A stretch of DNA of 64,000 nucleotides, taken from NCBI RefSeq assembly GCF_946221635.1, contig NZ_CAMIHB010000020.1, positions 8,243 to 72,242 on the forward strand, written 5' to 3'. The position numbers were made by a program, and so were the translations under genes. Positions within the stretch are counted from its first letter, which is position 1, and each line of letters begins with the position of its first letter. The notes below the pieces were generated by a model. The model saw nothing but the letters and a program-made list of their open reading frames with translations. It was not told the origin of the DNA and did not search any database. Origin of the DNA: an uncultured Rhodoferax sp. (lineage in GTDB: Bacteria > Pseudomonadota > Gammaproteobacteria > Burkholderiales > Burkholderiaceae_C). This document shows, piece by piece, positions 50,993-59,797 of this stretch.

Positions 50993-51394
50993 TCAGTGTT
51001 CTTGTGCAGGTTGCGGGGAGTTCCCCTCGTGTCGATAGGTCCAGAAATGGTGAAGCAGAAAGTTCACCGGCGGCATGGTACACACCACAGCCGCGATGCC
51101 ATACGCATAGCCATAGCCCAACCAGTCTACAGCGCCGGCTATACCGGCTGACAGCGGCAGTCCGATCAGGGCCACGGCAAAGAAGCGGATCAGGGTCTGA
51201 CGCTTAAATGTCGTGGCAAAGGTCCACCAGGTGTTCACTCCATAGGAGAACAGGGTCGCCACTGAAAACGCAACTCCGTTGGCCAGTGCCGGGTTGGGGT
51301 GAACCGTGTGGATCCATGCGCTGGCTGTCACCACGTGGACGGCTGTGTTCAGCACGCCGGTGATTCCGAATCGCAGGGCCCGTTGCCACACCAT
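50993..51394 (-). CDS. gtrA: GtrA-family flippase-like membrane protein
   Basis: A 133-residue protein with four helices: LRFGITGVLNTAVHVVTASAWI, GVAFSVATLFSYGVNTWWTFATTF, FFAVALIGLPLSAGIAGAV, and a final helix before NFLLHHFWTYR. GtrA proteins are thought to move glucosyl-undecaprenyl phosphate across the membrane. The ATG lies 5 nt after gtrB. Confidence 0.9.
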   Translation of the reverse strand: MVWQRALRFGITGVLNTAVHVVTASAWIHTVHPNPALANGVAFSVATLFSYGVNTWWTFATTFKRQTLIRFFAVALIGLPLSAGIAGAVDWLGYGYAYGIAAVVCTMPPVNFLLHHFWTYRHEGNSPQPAQEH

Positions 51395-51399
51395 GGGTG

Positions 51400-52356
51400 T
51401 CAGCGCTCGGCAGGCGTGCCGTGCGTCTTGCGCACGATGTACAGCGGCCGTTGCTTGCTCTCCATGTAGATGCGGCCTATGTACTCCCCCAGCATGCCAA
51501 TGCCGATGAGCTGCACGCTGCCAAAGAAGATGATGGATACCAGCAAAGAGGCGTAGCCTGGCAGGTCCACGCCTTGCACCAAGGTACGGGCCACAATGAA
51601 CAAGGCATAGGTCAGGCTGAGCAGCGCGCCGGCTCCGCCCAGGTAGGTCCAGATCTTGAGGGGCGAAGTGCTGAAGCTGGTGATGCCCTCCAGGGCAAAG
51701 TTCCACAGCTTCCAGCCAGAGAACTTGCTGTCGCCGGCTGAGCGGGTTTCGCGCACATAGTCCACCACTGTGGTGCGGAAGCCCACCCATGCAAACAGGC
51801 CCTTCATGAAACGCTGGCGTTCCGGCAGCTCCCGTAAGGCCTGCACCACGACCCGGTCCATAAGCCGGAAGTCGCCTACGTTGTCTGGAATCTTGACGTT
51901 GGAGAACTGGTTGTGCACGCGGTAGAACAGCTCAGCGCTCTTGCGCTTGAGAAAGCTGTCGCTGCTGCGGTCGATCCGGCGTGCCAGCACCACTTCTGCC
52001 CCCTCCTGCCACTTCTGCAGCATGGTGGCGATCAGCTCCGGAGGGTCCTGCAGGTCTGCATCGATGGGAATGACCGCATCGCCACCGGCAGCTTCCAGTC
52101 CTGCTGTCAGGGCCGCTTCCTTGCCGAAGTTGCGTGACAGCTCAAGCACCCGTATCCGTGCGTCTCGGGTCGCGTGGTCCAGCAGCACGGGCAAGGTCTT
52201 GTCCCGGCTTCCGTCATCCACGCAGATGAACTCGAAGCGAAATGTCGTCAAGGACGCCAGTGCGTCCCGCAGCCGCGCGAAGTACAGGGCGATGCCGGGC
52301 TCTTCGTTGTAGAAGGGGGCAACGATGGATACCAGCGGTAGTGGCACAGAGGACAT
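51400..52356 (-). CDS. gtrB: GtrB-like undecaprenyl-phosphate glucosyltransferase (GT2)
   Basis: A 318-residue GT2 enzyme: VSIVAPFYNEEPGIALYF, FICVDDGSRDKT, and DXD-type VIPIDADLQDPPELI. The acceptor region is FLKRKSAELFYRVHNQF and VGDFRLMDRVVV. Two C-terminal helices anchor it (LGGAGALLSLTYALFIV, LLVSIIFFGSVQLIGIGMLGEYIGRIY). It transfers a sugar to undecaprenyl phosphate on the cytoplasmic face, for GtrA to flip. Confidence 0.92.
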   Translation of the reverse strand: MSSVPLPLVSIVAPFYNEEPGIALYFARLRDALASLTTFRFEFICVDDGSRDKTLPVLLDHATRDARIRVLELSRNFGKEAALTAGLEAAGGDAVIPIDADLQDPPELIATMLQKWQEGAEVVLARRIDRSSDSFLKRKSAELFYRVHNQFSNVKIPDNVGDFRLMDRVVVQALRELPERQRFMKGLFAWVGFRTTVVDYVRETRSAGDSKFSGWKLWNFALEGITSFSTSPLKIWTYLGGAGALLSLTYALFIVARTLVQGVDLPGYASLLVSIIFFGSVQLIGIGMLGEYIGRIYMESKQRPLYIVRKTHGTPAER

Positions 52357-52369
52357 GGCGCAGCAGGTC

Positions 52370-55330
52370 TCAGCTCAGGTGCTTGCCGGCAATGCCGGCC
52401 AACTCGAACATGGTGACCTGGGGCTTGCCGAACACTTCGAGCAGCTTGGCATCGGCGTTGATGCTGCGCTTGTCCTTGGCGTCCTGCAGGCCGTTGGCCT
52501 TGATGTAGTCCCAGAGCTTCTTCATGACCTGCGGGCGGGCAATCGGCTCGGCGCCGATCACGGCGGCCAGCGCGGCGCTGGGTTGCTTGCCGCTGGCGGC
52601 CGTGGTTTTGCGCGGCGCCTTGGGTTTGGCGTCCTTGGCCGCTGCGACCTTCTTTGCAGGAGGTTTTTTGGCTGTAGCCCCCGTGGATGCTGCGCGAGTA
52701 GCTCCTGTTTTGGTAGCGGTAGTTTTGCCGGCAGCCTTGTAGGCTGTCTTGCGCGGAGGGAACTTGCTGGGCGCGAACTCGAAGTTCACCTTGCCAGCCT
52801 CGGCGTCCCAGGCCAGCATGGCCTTGAAGGCGCGGCGCGTGCGCATGGAGACGAACTTCTCCAGCATATCGGTCTTGCCGGTGGCCAGCAGCTTCTGCAT
52901 CTGCTCGCGTTCGATGGGCTGCTGCAGGATGATCTGGCCGCTCTTGAAGTCGCAGCTCGGCGTGGGCTGGGCGTGTGTGGGGACGGACTTCTCGCAGACA
53001 TAGTTCTTGCCATGCTCGAACACGCTGCCGCCGCACTTGGGGCAGGCGCCCAGCGCCGTCTGCGTGCTGAAGTCCACGATCTCGCCGTCTTCCTCGCCGT
53101 CCTTGTCATCGCCAAAGTCGAATTCCAGTTTCCAGTTCTTGGCCTCGTCGTCGTACTTGAGGACCATCTCGGCCACAAAGGGCCAGCCGGCCTTGGAGCG
53201 GAAGCCGTCCAGCGGGCCGATGTGCTTGTCGCGCAGGAACTGCTCCACTTCGGCGGGCTCGAACGTACGCCCCGCAGGCGACTTGCCAAACGAGAAACCG
53301 CAGCCGTCTTCATTGCCGCTCTTGCCGGTGCAGGTGTAGCGGCGGTAGTTTTCCTTGACGATGCCGCCGCAATTCGGGCATGGCGCCTGCAGCGTGGCGT
53401 AGTCGCCGGGGATGGTGTCGCGGTCGTATTCCTTGGCCTTCTTGACCATGCGCTCGGTCATCGCGGCAATCTCGGCCATGAAGGCGTCGCGGCCCAGCTT
53501 GCCCTGCTCCATCTGGGCCAGCTTGTATTCCCATTCACCGGTCAACTCGGCCTTGGAGAGTTCCTCCACGCCCAGGCCGCGCAGCAGTGTCATGAGCTGG
53601 AAAGCCTTGGCCGTGGGGATGAGCTCGCGGCCTTCACGCAGCATGTACTTCTCGGCGATCAGGCCTTCGATGATGCTGGATCGGGTGGCTGGCGTGCCCA
53701 GGCCTTTTTCCTGCATGGCTTCGCGCAGTTCGTCGTCTTCCACCGTCTTGCCGGCGCTTTCCATGGCGCCCAGCAGCGTGGCTTCGGAATAGCGGGCCGG
53801 GGGTTTGGTCTTCAGGCCCTTGGGCTCCACCGGGTCGCCCTTCACCTTCTCGCCGGGCTGCACCGGCACCAGGTTCTGGCCCTTGTCGCCGTCCTTGGCG
53901 TCTTCCACTTCTGCAGCGGCTTCCTTGCCGTAGATGGCCAGCCAGCCCGGCTTGACCAGCACCTTGCCTTCGGTCTTGAAGCTGTGGTTTGCAGCCGTGG
54001 TGATCCGCGTCGTGACCTGGTATTCGGCACTGGGGAAGAAGATGGCCATGAAGCGGCGCACCACCAGGTCATAGATCTTCTGCTCGGCTTCCGACAAACC
54101 GGATGGCGCCTGCAGTGTGGGGATGATCGCAAAGTGGTCCGATACCTTGGCGTTGTCGAACACGCGCTTGGTGGGCTTCACATAGTTGCCCTTGACGGCC
54201 TGGGCGGCAAAGGGTGCCAGGTGTTTCATGCCGCTGTCGGCCAGCATTTCCAGCGTCTGCTTGACCACGGGCACATAGTCTTCGGGCAGGTTGCGCGAAT
54301 CGGTACGCGGGTAGGTCAAGGCCTTGTGGCGCTCGTACAAAGACTGGGCGATGGACAGCGTGGTCTTGGCCGAGAAGCCGAATTTGCCGTTGGCCTCGCG
54401 CTGCAGGCTGGTCAGGTCAAACAGCAGGGGGCTGGCCTGGGTCGTGGGCTTGCTTTCCTCCGTGACCGTGGCCGGTTGGCCCCGCACGGCGTTGGCAATG
54501 GCCTGGGCTTCGGCCAGGCTCCAGACGCGGTCGGCCTTTTTCTCGGCGTCGTCCGCATCTTTCTTGTGCGCGGGGTTGAACCATTTGGCGGGGTACTCGC
54601 CGGCCTCGGCGTGGAAGGCGGCGTGCACTTCCCAGTAGTCACGGCTCACGAACTTGCGAATCAGCTCTTCGCGCTCCACCACCACCGACAGCGTGGGTGT
54701 CTGCACCCGGCCCACGGTGGTCAGGAAGAAGCCGCCGTCGCGGCTGTTGAAGGCGGTCATCGCGCGCGTACCGTTGATGCCCACCAGCCAGTCGGCCTCG
54801 GAGCGGCAGCGCGCGGCGTCGGCCAGCGGTTGCATTTGTTTGTCGGTGCGCAGGTTGTCGAAGCCATCGCGGATGGCCTGCGGCGTCATGGACTGCAGCC
54901 ACAGGCGCGACACGGGCTTGCCCAGGGGCTTGGCGCCGCCGGCGTACTGCTCGATGAGGCGGAAGATCAGCTCCCCTTCGCGGCCCGCGTCGCAGGCGTT
55001 GACCAGGGCGCCCACGTCCTTGCGCTTGGCCAGCTTGACGACGGCGTTCAGGCGCGTCTTGGTCTTGTCCACGGGCTTGAGGTCAAAGTGGGGCGGAATG
55101 ACGGGCAGGTGGGCGAAGCTCCACTTGCCGCGCTTGACGTCGTACTGCTCGGGGGCCTGGATCTCCACCAGGTGCCCCACGGCGCTGGAGACGACGTAGC
55201 TGTCGCTCTCAAAGTATTCGTCGTGCTTCTCGAACTTGCCCGCGATGGGCGTGAGTGCCCGCACGATGTCTTGGGCGACGGAAGGTTTCTCGGCAATGAC
55301 CAGGGTCTTGGTGAAAACGTCGTTTTTCAT
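52370..55330 (-). CDS. topB: DNA topoisomerase III with C-terminal SWIB domain
   Basis: A 986-residue type IA topoisomerase: Toprim domain (LVIAEKPSVAQDI, NACDAGREGELIFR) and active-site Tyr340 (LTYPRTDSRNLP). Two C-terminal zinc-ribbon-like modules follow, APCPNCGGIVKENYRRYTC and GACPKCGGSVFEHGKNYVC. A basic Ala/Lys/Thr linker (about 850-915, partly encoded by a dispersed repeat) leads to a SWIB/MDM2 domain (918-986: IARPQVMKKLWDYIKANGLQDAKDKR). It resolves recombination and replication intermediates. SWIB fusions are known in chlamydial topoisomerase I and some betaproteobacterial enzymes. It is divergent from a SET-domain gene. Confidence 0.93.
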   Translation of the reverse strand: MKNDVFTKTLVIAEKPSVAQDIVRALTPIAGKFEKHDEYFESDSYVVSSAVGHLVEIQAPEQYDVKRGKWSFAHLPVIPPHFDLKPVDKTKTRLNAVVKLAKRKDVGALVNACDAGREGELIFRLIEQYAGGAKPLGKPVSRLWLQSMTPQAIRDGFDNLRTDKQMQPLADAARCRSEADWLVGINGTRAMTAFNSRDGGFFLTTVGRVQTPTLSVVVEREELIRKFVSRDYWEVHAAFHAEAGEYPAKWFNPAHKKDADDAEKKADRVWSLAEAQAIANAVRGQPATVTEESKPTTQASPLLFDLTSLQREANGKFGFSAKTTLSIAQSLYERHKALTYPRTDSRNLPEDYVPVVKQTLEMLADSGMKHLAPFAAQAVKGNYVKPTKRVFDNAKVSDHFAIIPTLQAPSGLSEAEQKIYDLVVRRFMAIFFPSAEYQVTTRITTAANHSFKTEGKVLVKPGWLAIYGKEAAAEVEDAKDGDKGQNLVPVQPGEKVKGDPVEPKGLKTKPPARYSEATLLGAMESAGKTVEDDELREAMQEKGLGTPATRSSIIEGLIAEKYMLREGRELIPTAKAFQLMTLLRGLGVEELSKAELTGEWEYKLAQMEQGKLGRDAFMAEIAAMTERMVKKAKEYDRDTIPGDYATLQAPCPNCGGIVKENYRRYTCTGKSGNEDGCGFSFGKSPAGRTFEPAEVEQFLRDKHIGPLDGFRSKAGWPFVAEMVLKYDDEAKNWKLEFDFGDDKDGEEDGEIVDFSTQTALGACPKCGGSVFEHGKNYVCEKSVPTHAQPTPSCDFKSGQIILQQPIEREQMQKLLATGKTDMLEKFVSMRTRRAFKAMLAWDAEAGKVNFEFAPSKFPPRKTAYKAAGKTTATKTGATRAASTGATAKKPPAKKVAAAKDAKPKAPRKTTAASGKQPSAALAAVIGAEPIARPQVMKKLWDYIKANGLQDAKDKRSINADAKLLEVFGKPQVTMFELAGIAGKHLS
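52665..52722 (+). repeat. Dispersed repeat copy F, inside topB
   Basis: TTTTTTGGCTGTAGCCCCCG, then TGGATGCTGCGCGAGTAGCTCCTGTTTTGGTAGC, in the opposite sense to topB. It encodes part of the linker between the zinc ribbons and the SWIB domain (around TGATRAASTGATAKK). Confidence 0.8.
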
Positions 55331-55349
55331 CTGACTACAATCCAGTTCT

Positions 55350-55400
55350 CGCGTGCGCGCAGGCGCGCGCTTGCATACGCAGGCACGCACACGTGCGCGC
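55350..55400. other. Alternating purine-pyrimidine tract (Z-DNA potential) in topB/SET promoter region
   Basis: Runs of 12 (CGCGTGCGCGCA), 8 (GCGCGCGC), 10 (TGCATACGCA) and 18 (GCACGCACACGTGCGCGC) strictly alternating bases occur almost back to back, in the roughly 100-nt region between two divergent genes. Such tracts flip to Z-DNA under negative supercoiling. Confidence 0.6.
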
Positions 55401-55432
55401 CCATACGATTCACCATACCAAATTTTCGATCC

Positions 55433-55915
55433 GTGGCAAAAACCCCAGTGAAATCCTCCATCCCTGCGGGGAATCGGCGTATCCAGGCCCGTCGCTCCGG
55501 GGTCCACGGACGGGGCGTGTTTGCCACCCAGGACATCGCCGAAGGCGAAACCATCATCGAATACGTGGGCGAGGTCATCAGCTGGCAAGAGGCGCAAGAC
55601 CGCCATCCACACGACCCCAAGGACCCCAACCACACCTTCTACTTCTCGCTGGAAAACGGCGACGTGATCGACGCGCTCTACGGCGGCAACTCCTCGCGCT
55701 GGATCAACCACTCCTGCGACGGCAACTGCGAGGCCGACGAGGTCGAGGGCCGCGTTTTCATCAAGGCCCTGCGCAACATCAAAGCCGGCGAAGAGCTGAA
55801 CTACGACTACGGCCTCATCATCGACGAGCGCTACACCAAGAAGCTCAAGGCCGAATACCCCTGCTGGTGCGGCAGCAAGAACTGCCGCGGAACGCTCCTG
55901 TCCCCGAAACGATGA
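55433..55915 (+). CDS. SET-domain protein lysine methyltransferase
   Basis: A 160-residue protein that is almost entirely SET domain: SGVHGRGVFATQDIAEGETIIEYVGEVI, SSRWINHSCDGNCEAD, GEELNYDYGL, and a post-SET CWCGSKNCRG with the zinc cysteines. These are the SAM-binding, pseudoknot and catalytic-tyrosine motifs. It should methylate a lysine of a protein, possibly a histone-like or DNA-binding protein. GTG 55433 is the chosen start (MAKTPVKSS); GTG 55448 is the alternative, and neither has a good ribosome site. It is divergent from the SWIB-topoisomerase. Confidence 0.88.
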   Translation: MAKTPVKSSIPAGNRRIQARRSGVHGRGVFATQDIAEGETIIEYVGEVISWQEAQDRHPHDPKDPNHTFYFSLENGDVIDALYGGNSSRWINHSCDGNCEADEVEGRVFIKALRNIKAGEELNYDYGLIIDERYTKKLKAEYPCWCGSKNCRGTLLSPKR

Positions 55916-55916
55916 C

Positions 55917-55975
55917 TCCCCCCCGTGGCGGCTCCCGCCGCCTCCCCCTCAAGGGGGCAACGCCAGTGGCCCGGC
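55917..55975. repeat. REP-like GC-rich repeat after the SET gene
   Basis: CCCCCCCGTGGCGGCTCCCG, then CCGCCTCCCCCTCAAGGGGGC and AACGCCAGTGGCCCGGCAAAGCC. It shares its core with 4693-4768 and contains two hairpins, which may terminate the SET transcript. Confidence 0.6.
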
Positions 55976-56033
55976 AAAGCCGGTTCCACGGCGTTTCTGG
56001 GTTCAGGCACTGCGCGCCGGAGGTACGGTCGTC

Positions 56034-56813
56034 ATGACGGTGCAATGGCATGCTGAGGCGGTCTGGGAGGCGGTCAGTCCCCAGTGGCCGAGCTTTTCGG
56101 TCGAAGTCCTGCCGGAGATTGATTCCACCAATACCGAGCTCATGCGCCGAGCCCGCGCGGGCCAGCTCGACCCCATCCTGCTGGTTGCCGAGCGCCAGAC
56201 CGCGGGCCGCGGCCGTCTGGGGCGAGACTGGAAGAGCGATACCGCAGGGCAGGGTGGCACGCTGACCTTTTCGCTGGGCGTTCCCCTGGCGCCCGCCGAC
56301 TGGTCGGGCCTGTCGCTGGCGGTGGGGTTGGCCGTGGTGCAGAGTCTGCATCCTGACCTGTGCCTCAAATGGCCCAATGACGTGTGGCTGGGGCAGCGCA
56401 AGTTGGCCGGCATCCTGATCGAGACGGTGGGCGTGGGCGATATCCGTTACGCGGTGATCGGCGTCGGCATCAACCTCAGCCCCCGCGATGCCACCGACCT
56501 GCGCACGCCGCCTGCAGCCCTGCAGGAGCTGCTGCCCGAGGCGGACGGCCCGCTGGTGTTGGGGCGGGTGGTGCCGGCGCTGGCGCGTATGGTGCAGCGC
56601 TTTGCCGACCACGGCTTTGCACCCCTGCGCGATGCCTTCCAGGCGCGCGACCTGCTGTTTGGCCAGGAGGTGGTCTGCAGCGACGGCACCACGGGCACGG
56701 CCCGTGGCGTGGACGCCGGCGGTGCGCTGCTGGTGCATACTGCCCAAGGATTGATCACAATTAACAGTGCGGAGGTCAGTGTGCGGCCTGCGCCTGCCGC
56801 CCCGCTGCCCTGA
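56034..56813 (+). CDS. birA: Biotin--[acetyl-CoA-carboxylase] ligase
   Basis: A 259-residue group I ligase (no N-terminal repressor helix). EIDSTNTELMRRAR, the ERQTAGRGRLGRDW biotinoyl-AMP loop, TFSLGVPL, LKWPNDVWLGQRKLAGILIE and VGINLS are all present. A C-terminal SH3-like domain ends in ITINSAEVSVR. It attaches biotin to carboxylase carrier proteins. It is followed 3 nt later by the SPOR-domain gene. Confidence 0.95.
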   Translation: MTVQWHAEAVWEAVSPQWPSFSVEVLPEIDSTNTELMRRARAGQLDPILLVAERQTAGRGRLGRDWKSDTAGQGGTLTFSLGVPLAPADWSGLSLAVGLAVVQSLHPDLCLKWPNDVWLGQRKLAGILIETVGVGDIRYAVIGVGINLSPRDATDLRTPPAALQELLPEADGPLVLGRVVPALARMVQRFADHGFAPLRDAFQARDLLFGQEVVCSDGTTGTARGVDAGGALLVHTAQGLITINSAEVSVRPAPAAPLP

Positions 56814-56816
56814 CCT

Positions 56817-57476
56817 ATGTTGCGCCTGCTTGTCCTGATCCTGCTGTTGGCCAATGGCCTCTTCTTCGCCTGGAGCCAGGGCCTGCTGCGCGCCTATGGC
56901 TTTGCCCCGGCTGTGGTCAGCGAACCCCAGCGGGTGGAACAGCAGATCAAGCCGGACGCGATCAAGCTGCTCAGCGCCAATGACATCAAGCGCGTGGAGG
57001 CCCAGGTCCAGGCCGATCAGGCGCCCAAGGAATGCCTGATGGCGGGCCCCTTTGACGAGGCGCAGACCGCGGCCCTGCGCAAGGCGCTGGAATCGGGCCT
57101 GCCTTCGGGTTCCTGGCAGCTCGATGTGGGCAAGGAGCCCGCCCGCTGGATCGTCTACATGGGCAAGTACGCCACTGCTGAACTGCAGGCCAAGAAGCGC
57201 GCCGAACTCACGGGCATGGGCATCCAATCCGAGGCCGTGACGGCGCCAGCGCTGGAAATTGGCCTCTCGCTGGGCGGGTTTGATACGGAGGCCCAAGCCA
57301 AGGCCGAGCTGGCCCGCCTGACGCCCAAAGGCATACGCACGGCCAAGGTGGTGCAGGAGCGCGAAGAGGGCGTGGCCAGCACGCTCAAGCTGCCCGCGGT
57401 GACCGACATGCTGCGCGCCAAGCTGGCCGATATCAAGCCCGCGCTGGCCGGCAAATCCCTCAAGACCTGTTCCTGA
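56817..57476 (+). CDS. SPOR-domain membrane-anchored protein
   Basis: A 219-residue protein with an N-terminal helix (MLRLLVLILLLANGLFFAW), a spacer, and a SPOR domain (about residues 75-185: CLMAGPFDEAQTAALRKAL, WIVYMGKYATAELQAKKRAEL, LSLGGFDTEAQAKAELARLTPKGIRTAKVV). SPOR domains bind denuded septal peptidoglycan, so a cell-envelope role is expected. The birA-SPOR gene order is common in this group, to my recollection. Confidence 0.85.
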   Translation: MLRLLVLILLLANGLFFAWSQGLLRAYGFAPAVVSEPQRVEQQIKPDAIKLLSANDIKRVEAQVQADQAPKECLMAGPFDEAQTAALRKALESGLPSGSWQLDVGKEPARWIVYMGKYATAELQAKKRAELTGMGIQSEAVTAPALEIGLSLGGFDTEAQAKAELARLTPKGIRTAKVVQEREEGVASTLKLPAVTDMLRAKLADIKPALAGKSLKTCS

Positions 57477-57497
57477 GCCGGGCCGCGCCGATTGCGC

Positions 57498-58943
57498 TCA
57501 CGCGCTATCGGGCCGTTGCTGGAATCGCAGCGTGAAGCTGGCACCCGGCATGGCGGCACCGGGCTTGGCGTCTTCCACCGAAATGCTGGCATGGTGCTGG
57601 CGCGCGATTTCCAGCACGATGGGCAGGCCCAGGCCTGAGCCGTCGGCCTCATTGCCCAGCGCCCGGTAGAAAGGCTGGAACACAAGCTCCCGCTCCGCCA
57701 CCGGGATACCGGGGCCCGAGTCCTCGACCTGCAGCACCAGCGCCTTGCTGAAGGGGTCCACCAGCACGCGGGCGGTGATGACGCCCGGTTTCTCCGGGCT
57801 GCTGGGGGTGTAGTTGATGGCGTTGTCCACCAGGTTGCGCACCATCTCCTTGAGCAGGGTCGGGTTGCCGGGAATGGTGGCGCCTTCGGTGCCGGGCTGT
57901 ACGCCTTCAAAGCCCAGGTCGATGTGCTTGTCCATGGCGCGCGGCACGCAGTCGCGTACCACGTCCATGGTCAGGCGCGCCAGGTCACAGGGCTGGTGGC
58001 TGAGCACGGCGCCGCTGCTTTCGGCACGCGCCAGCGCCAGCAGCTGGTTCACCGTGTGCGTGGCGCGGATGCTGGAGCGGCCGATCTGCCGCAGCGACTG
58101 CTTGAGGTCTTCGGCATTGGCGCCTTCGCGCTGGGCCAGGTCCGCCTGCATGCGCAGGCCCGCCAGCGGCGTCTTGAGCTGGTGGGCGGCATCGGCCAAA
58201 AAGCGCTTCTGGGTGGCGATGGAGTCCTTCAGGCGCATCAGCAGGTCGTTCACCGAGGACACCAGGGGCACCACCTCCAGCGGTACGGCCTCCACGTCCA
58301 GCGGGCTCAGGTCGTCCGGGCTGCGCGCGCGAATGCGCTCTTCCAGGCTGTTGAGCGGCTTGATGGCCTGCACCAGCGCCAGCCAGACCAGCAGCACGGC
58401 CAGCGGCAGGATGACGAACTGCGGCAGCATCACGCCCTTGACGATTTCGGTGGCCAGCACCGAGCGCTTGTCCATGGTCTCTGCCACTTGCACCAGGGCG
58501 GGCTTGCCGTCGGCCATGTCCAAGCGCACCCACATATAGGCCACCTTGAGGTCGGCGCCGCGGAATTCGACGTCGCGCATGCGCACCTCGCCGGGCGTCT
58601 GGCGCTCGTCATCGGGCGGCAGGGGCAGTTCCTTCTCGCCGCTGAGGTATTCGCCCTGGCTGCCCAGCACCTGGTAATACACGGTGTCCACATCGTCGGC
58701 CCGCAGCAGCTCGCGCGCCGGCAGGGGCAGGGTGAACTGGGCGTGGTTCTTCTGCACCGTGATGAGCTGGGCCAGGGCGCCCACGTTGTATTCGAGCGCG
58801 CGGTCGAAGGGTTTGCCGGCAATGCTTTGCGCCACCAGCCAGGTCAGCACCAGGCTGACCGGCCACAGCAGCAGCAGCGGCGTGAGCATCCAATCCAGGA
58901 TTTCCCCGAACAGGCTGCGTTGCTCGCGCTGGAAGAGTTTCAC
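57498..58943 (-). CDS. TctE-like sensor histidine kinase
   Basis: A 481-residue kinase. TM1 is LDWMLTPLLLLWPVSLVLTWLVA, then a periplasmic 2CSK_N-type sensor, and TM2 is LPQFVILPLAVLLVWLALVQAI. HAMP, H-box FLADAAHQLKTPLAGLRMQADLA, N-box LVDNAINYTP and G-boxes DSGPGIP and SGLGLPIV complete it. GTG 58943 (VKLFQREQRS) is chosen; the upstream ATG 58985 would place a dispersed repeat in the coding region. It pairs with the regulator upstream. Relatives sense tricarboxylates or related acids; the signal here is unknown. Confidence 0.9.
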   Translation of the reverse strand: MKLFQREQRSLFGEILDWMLTPLLLLWPVSLVLTWLVAQSIAGKPFDRALEYNVGALAQLITVQKNHAQFTLPLPARELLRADDVDTVYYQVLGSQGEYLSGEKELPLPPDDERQTPGEVRMRDVEFRGADLKVAYMWVRLDMADGKPALVQVAETMDKRSVLATEIVKGVMLPQFVILPLAVLLVWLALVQAIKPLNSLEERIRARSPDDLSPLDVEAVPLEVVPLVSSVNDLLMRLKDSIATQKRFLADAAHQLKTPLAGLRMQADLAQREGANAEDLKQSLRQIGRSSIRATHTVNQLLALARAESSGAVLSHQPCDLARLTMDVVRDCVPRAMDKHIDLGFEGVQPGTEGATIPGNPTLLKEMVRNLVDNAINYTPSSPEKPGVITARVLVDPFSKALVLQVEDSGPGIPVAERELVFQPFYRALGNEADGSGLGLPIVLEIARQHHASISVEDAKPGAAMPGASFTLRFQQRPDSA

Positions 58944-58962
58944 GCCAATGTCAGGGCAATTT

Positions 58963-59036
58963 GCCGCCGGGCCGCCCCAAGGCAAATTAGCCCCCCTGGG
59001 GGGCAGCGACCCGCGCAGCGGTGGAGCGTGGGGGTC
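58963..59036. repeat. GC-rich repeat family 2, copy 2
   Basis: GCCGCCGGGCCGCCCCAAGG, then a hairpin CCCCCCTGGGGGG, GCAGCGACCCGCGCAGCGG and GGAGCGTGGGGG. It is near-identical to 27534-27606 apart from the middle. It separates the regulator from the kinase gene in their operon. Confidence 0.8.
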
Positions 59037-59042
59037 ATACTG

Positions 59043-59717
<675 letters not shown>

Positions 59718-59797
59718 GGCAGTCTCCGGGTGGTGTTATTGGCTGCACCTCGGGGCCATTCTAGGCCGCAGACCTTGTCGACGGACTGACTGGGCGC

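Noticed and set aside
52325..55915. A 1196-codon open plus-strand frame across the topoisomerase region
   Set aside because: It is antisense to topB in GC-rich DNA, where the complementary frame lacks stops. Only its last 160 codons (SET domain) carry recognisable protein.
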